From Turicibacter bilis (GTDB taxonomy: Bacteria; Bacillota_I; Bacilli_A; MOL361; Turicibacteraceae), in assembly GCF_024499055.1 (NCBI RefSeq), contig NZ_CP071249.1:2659001-2723000 (forward strand): a DNA stretch of 64,000 bases, read 5' to 3'. Positions within the stretch are counted from its first letter, which is position 1; each line of letters opens with the position of its first letter. Shown one piece after another: positions 26,777 through 36,984 of this stretch. A model generated the notes under the pieces. The model did not search any database. It had not been told where the DNA came from and was given only the letters and a program-made list of their open reading frames with translations. A program made the position numbers and the translations under genes.

Positions 26777-27361
26777 TTATAAGAATGAAACTTTGTTCTC
26801 TGTCCCGTTTAAGATACGCTTATAATTTGGAATATGTTTAATAATAATAAGAGCTGCGAAGATTGAAAACATAATTTGTGCCGTTAAATCATAATTTCCG
26901 AACCAAACGATGAAGACAGCGGCGATGGAAATAATCGTTGATGATAGTGAAACCATCTTCCAAATTTTTAATGTAATAACGAAAATAATGAATAGTATCG
27001 CAAATAGAACGGGTGAGTAAAATAATATAATTCCAGCGCTTGTAGCTACAGCTTTTCCCCCTTTAAAATTAGCGAAAATGGGATAGATGTGACCGATTAA
27101 AGCAAATACAGCAATAATTAATGGTGAAATCGTTGCTCCCCCATAAGTAGCAATTAATAGAGCCAATCCCCCTTTTAAAATATCTAGAATAAAAACAACG
27201 GCCCCTCCTTTTTTTCCTAGAACACGGAACGCATTCGTGCTTCCTAGATTTCCAGAGCCGTAGTTACGAATATCTTTTTGATAAAAAGTCTTCCCAATCA
27301 CAAGTGCTGAGGGGAATGAGCCTAATAAATAAGCGACAATCATTAAAATTATATTGTTCAT
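26777..27361 (-). CDS. plsY: Acyl-phosphate glycerol-3-phosphate acyltransferase PlsY
   Basis: PlsY makes lysophosphatidic acid from acyl-phosphate and glycerol-3-phosphate at the membrane. The 194-residue protein predicts several membrane helices and has the three family motifs: GSGNLGSTNAFRVLG with the catalytic Ser/Arg region, GHIYPIFANFKGGKAVATS, and KHIPNYKRIL at the C-terminal side. The ATG is preceded by AGGAGGAT. It is divergent from parE-parC, as in B. subtilis where plsY (yneS) neighbours parE. Confidence 0.96.
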   Translation of the reverse strand: MNNIILMIVAYLLGSFPSALVIGKTFYQKDIRNYGSGNLGSTNAFRVLGKKGGAVVFILDILKGGLALLIATYGGATISPLIIAVFALIGHIYPIFANFKGGKAVATSAGIILFYSPVLFAILFIIFVITLKIWKMVSLSSTIISIAAVFIVWFGNYDLTAQIMFSIFAALIIIKHIPNYKRILNGTENKVSFL

Positions 27362-27610
27362 TTAAATCCTCCTTTTTTGTAGAAATATTATAGCATAGAG
27401 TCTAATAATATTAGTCAAAATTACAAAAAAAATATAAAAAACTTCTTTTTCGACATATTTCACACTGTTATTCGTATTCTAATTAATGTATAATACTTTT
27501 ATTTTGTATAGAAATAAAACAAAAGTTCGATGAATTTGTGCAAATAATCTCTTTTATTCTGAGGTAAAATCTTTTAAAATGAGATAATGGAAAGAGAAAG
27601 GAGTGTCATC

Positions 27611-29545
27611 ATGTCGACGCACTTAAATTATAACGAAGATTCGATACAGGTACTTGAAGGATTAGAAGCGGTACGAAAAAGACCTGGGATGTACATCGGT
27701 TCTACAGATAGCCGTGGATTACATCATCTCGTTTATGAAATTGTTGATAATGCTATTGATGAAGTTTTAGCCGGTTACGGTAATTATATAAAAGTAACAA
27801 TTCATGAAAATAATAGTATTAGTGTCCAAGACTGTGGACGTGGAGTTCCTACCGGAATGCATAAATCGGGAAAGCCAACTCCTGAAGTTATTTATACAGT
27901 TTTACACGCGGGTGGAAAGTTTGGAACGGGTGGTTATAAAACATCAGGTGGATTACATGGTGTAGGGGCCAGTGTAGTCAATGCCTTATCGGAATGGTTA
28001 GAGGTAACAATTAAACGCGATGGATCTATTTTCCGTCAACGCTTTGAAAAGGGTGGACATCCGGTTACGGGACTTGAAGTGATGGGTAAAACAAAAGAAA
28101 CAGGAACATTAGTGACTTTCAAGCCAGATCCAGAAATTTTTTCAACAACAGTTTATTCTTTTGATATTTTAAGTGAACGATTACGAGAGTCAGCGTTTTT
28201 ACTAAAAGGATTAAAAATTGAATTAGTTGATTTAAGAAATGATAAAGAAGAAACGTTCTACTATGAGGACGGAATTAAATCGTTTGTTAGCTTTTTAAAT
28301 GAAGGTAAAGATACGTTACATGAAGTCGTCTATTTTGAAGGTGAGAGCCAAGATATTGAAGTTGATTTTGCCTTCCAATACTCGGGAAGCTATTCAGAAA
28401 ATATTTTATCATTCGTTAATAATGTCCGTACAAAAGATGGTGGAACACATGAAACAGGTGCAAAAGCTGTCTTAACCCGTATTTTTAATGATTATGCCCG
28501 TCGTAACGGACTTTTAAAAGAAAAAGATAAAAACTTAGAAGGTGCTGATATTCGAGAGGGATTAGCAGCAATTGTTTCTGTTCGTATTCCAGAGCGTTTA
28601 TTACAGTTTGAAGGACAAACGAAAGCAAAGCTTGGAACACCAGAAGCACGTTCAGCTGTAGATAACGTTATTGCCGAAAAGTTAACATTCTTCTTTAATG
28701 AAAATGGAGCAGTTGCGACACAGTTAATTAAGAAGGCAGTGAAAGCGGCTCAAGTTCGAGAAGCGGCTCGTAAAGCACGTGAAGATGCACGTAGCGGGAA
28801 AACAAAAAAGAAAAAAGAAACTAATTTATCTGGGAAGCTAACGCCAGCACAAACAAAGAATCCACAAAAGAATGAGTTATTCTTAGTCGAGGGGGATTCG
28901 GCGGGCGGTTCAGCTAAACTAGGTCGAAACCGTGCCTTTCAAGCGATTCTTCCATTGCGTGGTAAAGTTATTAATACCGAAAAAGCAAAAATGGAAGACA
29001 TCTTTAAAAATGAAGAAATCAATACGATGATTTATACTATTGGTGCCGGAGTAGGGGCGAACTTTGAATTAAGCGATGTTAATTACGATAAAATTATTAT
29101 CATGACCGATGCCGATACTGATGGTGCGCATATTCAAGTGTTGCTTTTAACATTCTTCTTCCGTTACATGAAAGAATTAGTAGAAGCAGGAAAGGTTTAT
29201 ATTGCTTTACCACCACTTTATAAAGTTTCAAAAGGTCAAGGTAAAAAACAAGTCATTGAATATGCTTGGACAGATGAAGAGTTAAATGATGTTATTGCAA
29301 AAGTTGGAAAAGGTTATACCCTTCAACGTTACAAAGGTCTTGGTGAGATGAATGCCGATCAGTTATGGGATACAACTATGAATCCTGAAACACGAACTTT
29401 AATTCAAGTAACCATCGAAGATGCTGCGGACGCAGATCATCGAGTGACAACACTCATGGGAGATAAAGTTGAGCCTCGTCGAGAATGGATTGAGCAAAAT
29501 GTCGACTTTACCATGGAAGATGATTATGACATAGAAAGGGTGTAA
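27611..29545 (+). CDS. parE: DNA topoisomerase IV subunit B
   Basis: ParE is the ATPase subunit of topoisomerase IV, which unlinks daughter chromosomes. The 644-residue protein has VRKRPGMYIGSTDSRGLHHL, the ATP-binding DNAIDEVLAGY and GGLHGVGASVVNALS, and the Toprim segment EGDSAGGSAKLGRNR with DADTDGAHIQ. I start at the ATG at 27611, 7 nt after AAAGGAG. The adjacent parC and the plsY neighbour favour ParE over GyrB. Only 3 bp separate it from parC. Confidence 0.95.
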   Translation: MSTHLNYNEDSIQVLEGLEAVRKRPGMYIGSTDSRGLHHLVYEIVDNAIDEVLAGYGNYIKVTIHENNSISVQDCGRGVPTGMHKSGKPTPEVIYTVLHAGGKFGTGGYKTSGGLHGVGASVVNALSEWLEVTIKRDGSIFRQRFEKGGHPVTGLEVMGKTKETGTLVTFKPDPEIFSTTVYSFDILSERLRESAFLLKGLKIELVDLRNDKEETFYYEDGIKSFVSFLNEGKDTLHEVVYFEGESQDIEVDFAFQYSGSYSENILSFVNNVRTKDGGTHETGAKAVLTRIFNDYARRNGLLKEKDKNLEGADIREGLAAIVSVRIPERLLQFEGQTKAKLGTPEARSAVDNVIAEKLTFFFNENGAVATQLIKKAVKAAQVREAARKAREDARSGKTKKKKETNLSGKLTPAQTKNPQKNELFLVEGDSAGGSAKLGRNRAFQAILPLRGKVINTEKAKMEDIFKNEEINTMIYTIGAGVGANFELSDVNYDKIIIMTDADTDGAHIQVLLLTFFFRYMKELVEAGKVYIALPPLYKVSKGQGKKQVIEYAWTDEELNDVIAKVGKGYTLQRYKGLGEMNADQLWDTTMNPETRTLIQVTIEDAADADHRVTTLMGDKVEPRREWIEQNVDFTMEDDYDIERV

Positions 29546-29548
29546 TTT

Positions 29549-31954
29549 ATGAATAAAGCTACCCAAGAACGTGTGCAGGTCATGCGTTTAGAGGATATTA
29601 TGGGTGATCGTTTTGGACGTTACTCGAAATATATTATTCAAGATCGTGCATTACCAGATGTGCGAGATGGATTGAAGCCTGTACAACGACGTATTTTATA
29701 TGCGATGTATAAAGACGGAAATACTTATGAAAAACCATTCCGTAAATCGGCTAAAACAGTCGGTAACGTGATTGGTAACTATCATCCTCATGGAGATTCT
29801 TCCGTTTATGATGCTATGGTGCGTTTATCACAAGATTGGAAGCTTCGTGAACCATTAGTTCAAATGCATGGGAATAATGGTAGTATTGATGGCGATCCAG
29901 CAGCCGCGATGCGTTATACGGAAGCTCGTTTATCAGCTATTTCAGGATTGTTATTAAAAGATATCGATAAAAACTTAGTTGATTTTGTTCCAAACTTTGA
30001 TGATTCGATGACAGAACCAACAGTATTACCAGCCTTTTTCCCAAACTTATTAGTAAATGGGGCAACAGGGATTTCAGCCGGTTATGCAACTGATATCCCC
30101 CCCCATAACTTAGGTGAGATTATTGACGCCGTTATTTATCGAATGAATCATAAACAATGTGCATTAGATGATATTTTAACGTTTGTTCAAGGTCCAGATT
30201 TCCCAACAGGTGCTATTATTCAAGGGGAACAAGAAATAAAAAAAGCCTATACAACTGGAAAAGGTCGTATTGTCATTCGTTCAAAAGCTGAGATTGAACC
30301 AGTTCGTGGAGGACGTGAACAAATCGTTGTCACTGAAATTCCTTATGAAGTCAATAAAGCAAATTTAGTGAAGAAAATTGATGATCTTCGTATTGATAAA
30401 AAAGTTGAAGGAATCATGGAAGTACGTGACGAAACGGACCGCAATGGATTACGAATCGTCATTGAACTTAAAAAAGATGTTAAATCAGAAATCGTCTTAA
30501 ATTACTTATTTAAAAATACTGATTTACAAATCTCTTATAACATTAACATGGTTGCGATTCATAATAAGCGTCCAGTCTTAATGGGATTAATGGATTTAAT
30601 CGATGCGTATATTCAGCATCAAAAAGAAGTGGTAACTAACCGCTCAAACTTCGATTTAAAACGTGCTCGTGAACGTCAGCACATTGTTGAAGGGTTAATT
30701 AAAATGGTGTCTGTTTTAGATGAAGTCGTTCAAATTATTCGTCATTCAAAAGACAAAGCAGATGCGAAGAAAAATTTAATTCAAGCCTTTGGATTCAGTG
30801 AGCGTCAAGCAGAAGCTATCGTGATGTTACAGTTATATCGCTTAACTAATACAGACGTCACAGCTCTTGAAAAAGAGAATGAAGAATTAACAAAAACTAT
30901 TCAAGAATTAACAGCTATTTTAAGTAGTGAAACTAAACTGTTAAAAGTCATTCAAGATGAGTTGAAACAAGTTAAAAAGCAATTTGAAACACCTCGCCGT
31001 AGTGTCATTCAAAAACATATCCAAGAAATCAAAATTGATGAAACAGATATGGTTGTTAAGGAAGATGTCATGGTTGCAATCACAAAAGATGGCTATGTTA
31101 AACGTACAAGTCTACGTTCTTACAATGCTACAAAATCAGATACGTCAACGATGAAAGAAGGCGACGAATTAGTTGCTAAACTTCAGTTAGATACGCTTCA
31201 AACACTTGTCATGTTTACAAATCGAGGAAGCTTTATTTATTTACCAGTCTTTAAGTTGCCTGAGTTTAAGTGGAAAGATATTGGTCAACACGTTTCAAAC
31301 TTAGTGACGATGGATTCAGAAGAAAAAATTATTGCGGTACATGCGGTTTCTAATTTCAAAACGGAAGAGTACTTCTTCTTTACGACTGCAAGCGGAATGG
31401 TTAAGAAAACTCGATTAAGTGATTTAGAGGTGACACGTTATAACCGTGCCATGGTAGCCATGTCGGTAAAAGAAGATGATGAATTAATTTCAGTCATTCG
31501 TTGTACGTTTATGAACGATGTCATTATGGTAACAAAAAATGGATATCTGTTAAAGTTTAGTGATGATGAAATTACCCCAACTGGATTAAAGGCGATGGGA
31601 GTCAAAGGGATTCAATTAGGATCAGGTGATCAATTAATTAAAGTTGTTTTAGCCTCTGTTAATGATGAAATTTTGCTGTTAACGCAACGTGGAAATATTA
31701 AAAAATTAAAAGTAAAAGACATTGCGTTATCAACGCGTAACAAAAAGGGATGTTTAGGAATTAAAACCATTAAATCAAATCCACATCAATTTGTTGATTG
31801 TATCAAGGTTTTACCAAAACAAGAGGTTTCAATTTTAACAATTGATGGGATAACTAAATTAAATACAATACTTAAACCTGTTGATTTAAACTCAGTTGGA
31901 ACAAATATGGTTGATGCTGAGGTCTTTAAATTTGTGGTTGAAGATATAGAATAA
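29549..31954 (+). CDS. parC: DNA topoisomerase IV subunit A
   Basis: ParC carries the DNA breakage-reunion site of topoisomerase IV. The 801-residue protein has the quinolone-resistance region [20 protein letters not shown] with the usual serines intact, and the catalytic tyrosine in [10 protein letters not shown] long coiled coil follows at about 375-480, then a C-terminal beta-pinwheel region from about 500 on. Nothing suggests a resistance substitution at the Ser positions. The gene forms an operon with parE and ends at a strong terminator. Confidence 0.96.
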   Translation: MNKATQERVQVMRLEDIMGDRFGRYSKYIIQDRALPDVRDGLKPVQRRILYAMYKDGNTYEKPFRKSAKTVGNVIGNYHPHGDSSVYDAMVRLSQDWKLREPLVQMHGNNGSIDGDPAAAMRYTEARLSAISGLLLKDIDKNLVDFVPNFDDSMTEPTVLPAFFPNLLVNGATGISAGYATDIPPHNLGEIIDAVIYRMNHKQCALDDILTFVQGPDFPTGAIIQGEQEIKKAYTTGKGRIVIRSKAEIEPVRGGREQIVVTEIPYEVNKANLVKKIDDLRIDKKVEGIMEVRDETDRNGLRIVIELKKDVKSEIVLNYLFKNTDLQISYNINMVAIHNKRPVLMGLMDLIDAYIQHQKEVVTNRSNFDLKRARERQHIVEGLIKMVSVLDEVVQIIRHSKDKADAKKNLIQAFGFSERQAEAIVMLQLYRLTNTDVTALEKENEELTKTIQELTAILSSETKLLKVIQDELKQVKKQFETPRRSVIQKHIQEIKIDETDMVVKEDVMVAITKDGYVKRTSLRSYNATKSDTSTMKEGDELVAKLQLDTLQTLVMFTNRGSFIYLPVFKLPEFKWKDIGQHVSNLVTMDSEEKIIAVHAVSNFKTEEYFFFTTASGMVKKTRLSDLEVTRYNRAMVAMSVKEDDELISVIRCTFMNDVIMVTKNGYLLKFSDDEITPTGLKAMGVKGIQLGSGDQLIKVVLASVNDEILLLTQRGNIKKLKVKDIALSTRNKKGCLGIKTIKSNPHQFVDCIKVLPKQEVSILTIDGITKLNTILKPVDLNSVGTNMVDAEVFKFVVEDIE

Positions 31955-31988
31955 AAAAATCGATTCTCTTTAGAGAATCGATTTTTTT
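31953..31988 (+). terminator. Terminator after parC
   Basis: A 16-bp perfect stem (A7-TCGATTCTC and complement) with a 4-nt loop overlaps the parC stop. Confidence 0.93.
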
Positions 31989-32085
31989 ATTCTAATTAAA
32001 TCAGTAATAGATTGGTAGTGTATTTAAATTTAGAGTAAAAATGGCGGCTTCATGTAGTTTATCAAAAGCATTTTTAAGTAAATGT

Positions 32086-32114
32086 TCATATTCCAAGGTG
32101 TCATCTCATACAAT
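32086..32114 (+). promoter_or_regulatory. Sigma-E type promoter before yqfC-yqfD
   Basis: TCATATT, a 14-nt spacer and CATACAAT fit the sigma-E consensus (tcATATT, 13-15 nt, CATACAAT) almost perfectly. The element lies 45 bp before yqfC, a gene known to be sigma-E-controlled in B. subtilis. Confidence 0.82.
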
Positions 32115-32158
32115 CTTATGAGTATAAGAAGAGTTAAGACAAAAACGATGGTGATAGA

Positions 32159-32428
32159 ATGGAAATGATTAATAAGGTTGAATCATTAATCTTTAAGCAA
32201 GCCTTGAGTTATCCTCTTATTCAACTCATACAGAATAAAAGCGTCATTGTCAATGATCGTTGTACGGTAGAGAATTTTACAGAGGAATCTTGTATTTTGA
32301 AGACCCCAGATAACCGCTATGTGATTTTTGGGGTGAACTTACGTATTAAAGAGTATGGTGACTTAGTCATTCGAATTGAAAGTGATGGGATAAAAAAAAT
32401 AGAAATAGTCGGTGATATGGATGAATAA
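32159..32428 (+). CDS. yqfC: Sporulation protein YqfC (YabP/YqfC family)
   Basis: This 89-residue beta-rich protein matches the YabP/YqfC family: NDRCTVENFTEESCILKTPDNRYVIFGVNLRIKEYG in two adjacent parts, with the typical GxNLxI core. In B. subtilis it is made in the mother cell and is needed for sporulation; the mechanism is unknown. The promoter upstream fits sigma-E. The ATG has only a weak site (GGTGAT). A second ATG two codons in is an equal candidate. It overlaps yqfD by 8 nt. Confidence 0.88.
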   Translation: MEMINKVESLIFKQALSYPLIQLIQNKSVIVNDRCTVENFTEESCILKTPDNRYVIFGVNLRIKEYGDLVIRIESDGIKKIEIVGDMDE

Positions 32429-33551
32429 TAAATGGTTAAGTATCTTTATAACAAAAGTACAAATTATAGTGCCTTCTATGACAGAAGTCACCCAGCTCAG
32501 GTGTCAAAATATAATGATTTATGGGGTGAAAAAACATGAAGATGGCTATTTGGTTACAATTCGAAAGGATGTAGCCAAACAGCTTGAAACTCGTTATCCG
32601 ATTGTGACAGAGTTATCGATTTATCCTGCCATCTTGAAAATTATTGTTCCCATTGTCGCTTTAACGTGTTTATTAATGATTTTGATGAATAAACATACAA
32701 TTGGTTATCGAATTAATGGGAATTTAAATACTCAAGAACAACAAGAGTTAGAGGCATTACTTGAGCCCCATTTTAATCAGGTTGGACCATTTCACTTTTT
32801 AAAAAGTGAGGTTGAAGATATAAAAACTGAACTTGAAGCGTATTATAATGAATATGTTTGGATAAATATTTATCGAAAAGGAACAGATATCGTTTTCGAT
32901 GTTTATAATACACCAGTGGATGAGCGTGATGATTTAGATACTTATTCTGACACACTATATGCGAAGCGTTCAGGGATCATTAAAAATTATAAAGTTTCAA
33001 GTTGTCGGGTGTTGGTTGAACAAAACCAGCTGGTTAAAGAAGGGGATCCATTAGTTACATGCTATGTCGAGCAACCGTATACAACTGAAATTATACCTAT
33101 TGAAGATACGGCTAAGGGAGAAGTTTGGGCAGATACCTGGTATGAAGTTAATGTGACGGCGGAAAAAGTTGATGTACAAGAAGGTTTTACAGCTAACAAA
33201 CAAACTACTTATGTTCTCCATCTGGGTGGAATGAAGTTTAACTTTCCTTCACAAGAGATTGCTTATGAGAAGTATGAAGAAGTGACAAAAGAGTACAATC
33301 CATTCTTTTTTATGGAAGAATCTCCCCTTTATTTAGAAAAAAGACAATATTATGAAAAACGTGATATAATGAGAGTAAATACTTCTGAAGAATTAAAGGC
33401 AAATCTTCTGACACTTGTTAAAAATAAATTTAAACAAGAGACAGATGGGGAGTTTATCATTAAGAATTTGGAGATAATATCAGAAGAAGAGACAGAGACA
33501 CAATTTATTTATAAGTGTCATCTGACAATATACGAAAATATTGCATATTAG
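32421..33551 (+). CDS. yqfD: Sporulation protein YqfD
   Basis: YqfD is a mother-cell sporulation membrane protein, co-expressed with yqfC. The 376-residue product starts with a cytoplasmic domain containing TRCQN-like RCQNIMIYGVKKHEDGYL, one membrane helix at about 75-95 (IIVPIVALTCLLMILM), and a large outer domain with RSGIIKNYKVSSCRVLVEQ and LVKEGDPLV. A tail ends in KCHLTIYENI. I start at the ATG at 32421, inside the yqfC end. Its length is close to the B. subtilis protein. phoH follows 12 bp later. Confidence 0.9.
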   Translation: MNNKWLSIFITKVQIIVPSMTEVTQLRCQNIMIYGVKKHEDGYLVTIRKDVAKQLETRYPIVTELSIYPAILKIIVPIVALTCLLMILMNKHTIGYRINGNLNTQEQQELEALLEPHFNQVGPFHFLKSEVEDIKTELEAYYNEYVWINIYRKGTDIVFDVYNTPVDERDDLDTYSDTLYAKRSGIIKNYKVSSCRVLVEQNQLVKEGDPLVTCYVEQPYTTEIIPIEDTAKGEVWADTWYEVNVTAEKVDVQEGFTANKQTTYVLHLGGMKFNFPSQEIAYEKYEEVTKEYNPFFFMEESPLYLEKRQYYEKRDIMRVNTSEELKANLLTLVKNKFKQETDGEFIIKNLEIISEEETETQFIYKCHLTIYENIAY

Positions 33552-33563
33552 AGGAGCTGAATT

Positions 33564-34532
33564 ATGAGTAAAGACCCTATTAAAATACCTGCAGTGTTTG
33601 AAACTATTGATGAGACAATCTCAGTTGTTGGACATCACGATAAACATTTAAAAATCTTTGAAGATTACTACAATGTCGAGATTTCATTACGAGGCGATCA
33701 GTTGTATTTATTCGGTGATGAGAAAAAAGCCGAAATTATTCGTCAAGTGTTATTAGCACTTGTGGAGTTACATCGTAAAGGAAAAGAAATTACAGAACGT
33801 GATGTGTTATATGCAATAAAAATGAATGAACAGCATCGTTTAGGTGAATTAGAATCACTCTTTGATGAGCGTTATAAAATTATCAAAACGATTCAAGGAA
33901 AAACCATCTATGCTAAAACATTCAATCAAAAAGAATATTATCGTAAAATTCAAGACAATGACCTTGTTTTTGGAATTGGACCAGCCGGGACCGGAAAAAC
34001 TTATTTAGCGGTTGTGATTGGTGTTGCGTTACTTAAAAAGAATATTGTTCGTAAAATCATCTTAACGCGTCCAGTCGTTGAAGCGGGAGAAAACCTTGGA
34101 TTTTTACCAGGAGATTTAAAAGAAAAGGTTGACCCATATTTACGTCCGCTATATGATGCATTATATGATGTACTAGGTCTGGAACAAACAGAAAAAATGA
34201 TTGAACGTGGAATTATTGAGATTGCGCCACTTGCTTATATGCGTGGTCGTACCCTTGAAGATGCGTATATCATTTTAGATGAAGCACAAAATACAACGAA
34301 ACAGCAAATGAAAATGTTCTTAACGCGTTTAGGATTTAATTCTAAGATGGTAGTCACAGGTGATGAGACTCAGATTGACTTACCTAAACCAGTAAAATCA
34401 GGTTTAAAACATGCAAAAGAAATTTTATCAGATGTAAAAGGAATTGAATTTGTTCAATTCGAAACAGTTGACGTTGTTCGTCATACGCTTGTTCAAAAAA
34501 TTATTGAAAGCTATGAAAAGACTGGTGAGTAA
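33564..34532 (+). CDS. phoH: PhoH-family ATPase
   Basis: This 322-residue P-loop protein has Walker A GPAGTGKTYLAV and Walker B ILDEAQNTT with the downstream TGDETQIDLP motif. That makes it a PhoH/YbeZ member, thought to act with YbeY in RNA metabolism. An N-terminal KH-like/phosphoregulon domain occupies about residues 1-115. The sequence TRPVVEAGENLGFLPGDL is highly conserved. It lies directly before ybeY, the usual partner, with 15 bp between. Confidence 0.96.
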   Translation: MSKDPIKIPAVFETIDETISVVGHHDKHLKIFEDYYNVEISLRGDQLYLFGDEKKAEIIRQVLLALVELHRKGKEITERDVLYAIKMNEQHRLGELESLFDERYKIIKTIQGKTIYAKTFNQKEYYRKIQDNDLVFGIGPAGTGKTYLAVVIGVALLKKNIVRKIILTRPVVEAGENLGFLPGDLKEKVDPYLRPLYDALYDVLGLEQTEKMIERGIIEIAPLAYMRGRTLEDAYIILDEAQNTTKQQMKMFLTRLGFNSKMVVTGDETQIDLPKPVKSGLKHAKEILSDVKGIEFVQFETVDVVRHTLVQKIIESYEKTGE

Positions 34533-34547
34533 AAAGGAGTAACAGAT

Positions 34548-35021
34548 ATGGGAGTAGATATCCAATTTTATAATCAAACGAGTGAGTCGGTTGAGACTTA
34601 TGAAGCAATGATTACAACAGTAGTTAATGAAACGATTAAACAAGAAAATTTGACAAATGAGATGTTAGAGTGCAGTTTTATCTTCGTTGATAATGAGCAA
34701 ATTCGTGAGATTAATGCGAACTACCGTCAAAAAGATGCCGTAACAGATGTTATTACGTTTGCTATTGAAGATGAAATGCCGGGAGAAATTAAAATTCAAG
34801 GAATTCCAATGCCTCGAATGCTTGGAGATGTTTTTATTTCTTTACCAAGAACACGTGAGCAAGCTGAGCGTTATGGACATTCATTTGAACGTGAATTAAG
34901 TTTCCTTGCTGTTCATGGATGTCTTCATTTGTTAGGTTATGATCATATAGAGCCAGAAGAAGAGAAAATCATGTTTGGTAAACAGGAGGATGTCTTAAAT
35001 GCGCTCGGAATTCGACGTTAA
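34548..35021 (+). CDS. ybeY: Endoribonuclease YbeY, rRNA maturation factor
   Basis: YbeY is a zinc-dependent RNase needed for 16S rRNA 3' processing and ribosome quality control. The 157-residue protein ends with the metal motif HGCLHLLGYDH (three histidines) and has NANYRQKDAVTDVITFA earlier. The strong AAGGAG site lies 8 nt upstream of the ATG. It is translationally coupled to dgkA, whose start lies 23 nt inside the ybeY end. Confidence 0.97.
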   Translation: MGVDIQFYNQTSESVETYEAMITTVVNETIKQENLTNEMLECSFIFVDNEQIREINANYRQKDAVTDVITFAIEDEMPGEIKIQGIPMPRMLGDVFISLPRTREQAERYGHSFERELSFLAVHGCLHLLGYDHIEPEEEKIMFGKQEDVLNALGIRR

Positions 35022-35385
35022 AGAGGAACATTCCGTTAAAGCATTAATAAAATCTTTTCAACATGCTTTTTGTGGTATCTTGACATCGTTTGTAATAGGG
35101 CGTAATATAAAGGTCCACTATACAGCAGCTTTGGCTGCTGTTTTAAGTGGCCTTTCTTTTGGTATTAGTAAAGTAGAGCTTCTAATTATTCTACTCATCA
35201 GTGCACAAGTCATCTGTTTGGAAATGGTGAATACCGCTATTGAGAGAACGGTTGATTTAGTGACATCTGAGTATCATATTTATGCTAAAATTGCAAAGGA
35301 TGTTGCCGCAGGAGCGGTTCTTGTCGCAGCTATTTTTGCGACAATTATCGGAGGAATTATCTTTCTTCCATATATATTTAAATAG
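34999..35385 (+). CDS. dgkA: Diacylglycerol/undecaprenol kinase
   Basis: This small integral membrane kinase has 128 residues and three membrane helices at about 40-57, 58-77 and 100-122. The signature EMVNTAIERTVDLV is intact. In Gram-positive bacteria the family (B. subtilis DgkA) phosphorylates undecaprenol, recycling the peptidoglycan carrier lipid. The start codon overlaps ybeY, using GGAGG within ybeY. The next gene is cdd, 14 bp later, as in B. subtilis. Confidence 0.95.
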   Translation: MRSEFDVKEEHSVKALIKSFQHAFCGILTSFVIGRNIKVHYTAALAAVLSGLSFGISKVELLIILLISAQVICLEMVNTAIERTVDLVTSEYHIYAKIAKDVAAGAVLVAAIFATIIGGIIFLPYIFK

Positions 35386-35399
35386 TAGGTGAAGAGTTT

Positions 35400-35804
35400 A
35401 TGAAAGAAATGTATGCAGACTTAATCGCAGCAGCAAAAGAAGCTTATCAAAATGCTTATGTGCCTTATTCTAAATTTCCAGTAGGAGCGGCTTTAAAATT
35501 AAAAGATGGAAATATTATTAATGGAGCAAACGTTGAAAATGCTTCATTTGGATTAACAAATTGTGCAGAGCGTTCTGCTTTATTTACAGCTTTTACAAAA
35601 GGTTATCGTCGCGACGATATTGAAGCGATTGCTGTTGTTGCTAATACGGATCGTCCAATTTCACCATGTGGAGCTTGTCGTCAAGTGATTAGTGAGTTAA
35701 TGCCACAAGATGCACAAGTTATTTTATTAAGTAACAAAGATGAAGTAAAAACATACACAGTCGCAGAATTATTACCATATTCATTCACATCGGAGGATCT
35801 ATAA
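35400..35804 (+). CDS. cdd: Cytidine deaminase
   Basis: The enzyme converts cytidine and deoxycytidine to uridine forms for pyrimidine salvage. The 134-residue protein has the zinc and catalytic motifs NCAERSALF (Cys and general-base Glu) and [11 protein letters not shown] (two Cys). It is the small tetrameric type. It overlaps era by one base (TAATG), so the two are coupled. The dgkA-cdd-era order is conserved with B. subtilis. Confidence 0.97.
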
Positions 35805-36712
35805 TGACTAACGAAGCATTTAAATCAGGGTTTGTCTCTATCATTGGGCGTCCTAATGTTGGAAAATCAACATTCTTAAACAAAGTTTTAGGAAAAAAAA
35901 TTGCTATTATGAGTGATAAACCACAAACGACACGAAATAAAATTCAAGGGGTTATTACGGATCACGATTCGCAAACGATTTTTATCGATACACCAGGAAT
36001 CCATAAACCGAAGCATGAGTTAGGTAAATTCATGACTGATTTAGCAATTGGAACATTAAATGAAGTCGATGCCGTTATGTTCATGGTAAATGCCACTGAA
36101 AAGTTAGGTCGCGGAGATCAATTCATTTTAGAGCATTTAAAATCAGTTAAACAACCAGTCTTCTTAGTGATCAATAAAATTGATTTAATTACAAAAGAAG
36201 AATTATTAACAGTGATTGCGACTTTCCGTGATCAGCATGACTTTGCGGGTATTATTCCAATTTCAGCGATGACAGGAGAAAATATCGATACTTTACTTTC
36301 TGTTATCAAAGAAGAGTTGCCAGAAGGACCACAATTCTACCCATCAGATCATATTACGGATCATCCAGAACGTTTCATTATTTCAGAATTAATTCGTGAG
36401 AAAGTATTGCATTTAACACATGAAGAAGTGCCACATTCAGTAGCTGTTGTTATTGATAAAATTGAAAAAGTAGATGGGAAAAATGTCATTGATGTGATGG
36501 CAACGATTGTTGTAGAGCGTCCATCTCAAAAAGGAATCCTAATTGGTAAAGGTGGAAAGATGTTAAAAGACATCGGGACATTAGCTCGTAAAGATATCGT
36601 TAAATTATTAGGAACAAAAATCTACTTAGAATTATGGGTAAAAGTTCAAAAAGATTGGCGTAATAAAAAATTATATCTAAATGACTTTGGATATAGTGAA
36701 AAAGAATACTAA
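35804..36712 (+). CDS. era: GTPase Era
   Basis: Era is a 16S rRNA-binding GTPase for 30S assembly and cell-cycle progression. The 302-residue protein has G1 GRPNVGKST, the switch region with TTRNKIQG, G3 DTPGIHKP, G4 NKID, and a C-terminal KH domain with [19 protein letters not shown]. Length is normal. Its start overlaps the cdd stop. The partner endoribonuclease ybeY is three genes upstream. Confidence 0.98.
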   Translation: MTNEAFKSGFVSIIGRPNVGKSTFLNKVLGKKIAIMSDKPQTTRNKIQGVITDHDSQTIFIDTPGIHKPKHELGKFMTDLAIGTLNEVDAVMFMVNATEKLGRGDQFILEHLKSVKQPVFLVINKIDLITKEELLTVIATFRDQHDFAGIIPISAMTGENIDTLLSVIKEELPEGPQFYPSDHITDHPERFIISELIREKVLHLTHEEVPHSVAVVIDKIEKVDGKNVIDVMATIVVERPSQKGILIGKGGKMLKDIGTLARKDIVKLLGTKIYLELWVKVQKDWRNKKLYLNDFGYSEKEY

Positions 36713-36824
36713 TTCGACTTTTTAAGACAAAATTAAATTGGAATTATCATAGATTTTCTCTTCTTAGCCATACTAATGTATAGGGGCTAAAAATAATAGC
36801 GTAGCTAGTAAGAAGGGATCATAC

Positions 36825-36983
36825 ATGAATAGTCTAGAATGGGAAATCTTTAAACGTACAGGAAAAATTGATCACTATTTGTTAATGAAAGAATCAGATA
36901 AGTTAGCGATAGACAATATAAATACTGAGTTCTCAGAAGAGATTGCTAATGTAAAGCCTGCTAAAGTTACAGAGGAGGAGTAG
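36825..36983 (+). CDS. yqzL: YqzL-like small protein, 52 residues
   Basis: This short gene is easy to miss. The product begins MNSLEWEIFKRTGKIDHYLL, which follows the YqzL pattern (W-x-x-F-x-x-T-G-x-I-D-x-Y-L-L). The rest is acidic and variable. B. subtilis YqzL also lies between era and recO. No function is known. AAGGG is 7 nt before the ATG, and the end of the gene contains the ribosome binding site of recO, whose GTG begins one base after this stop codon. Confidence 0.82.
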   Translation: MNSLEWEIFKRTGKIDHYLLMKESDKLAIDNINTEFSEEIANVKPAKVTEEE

Positions 36984-36984
36984 C

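Noticed and set aside
36745-36780. A CATACTA sequence upstream of yqzL that resembles a sigma-G or sigma-E -10 element
   Set aside because: No matching -35 element at the right spacing; not enough to call a promoter.
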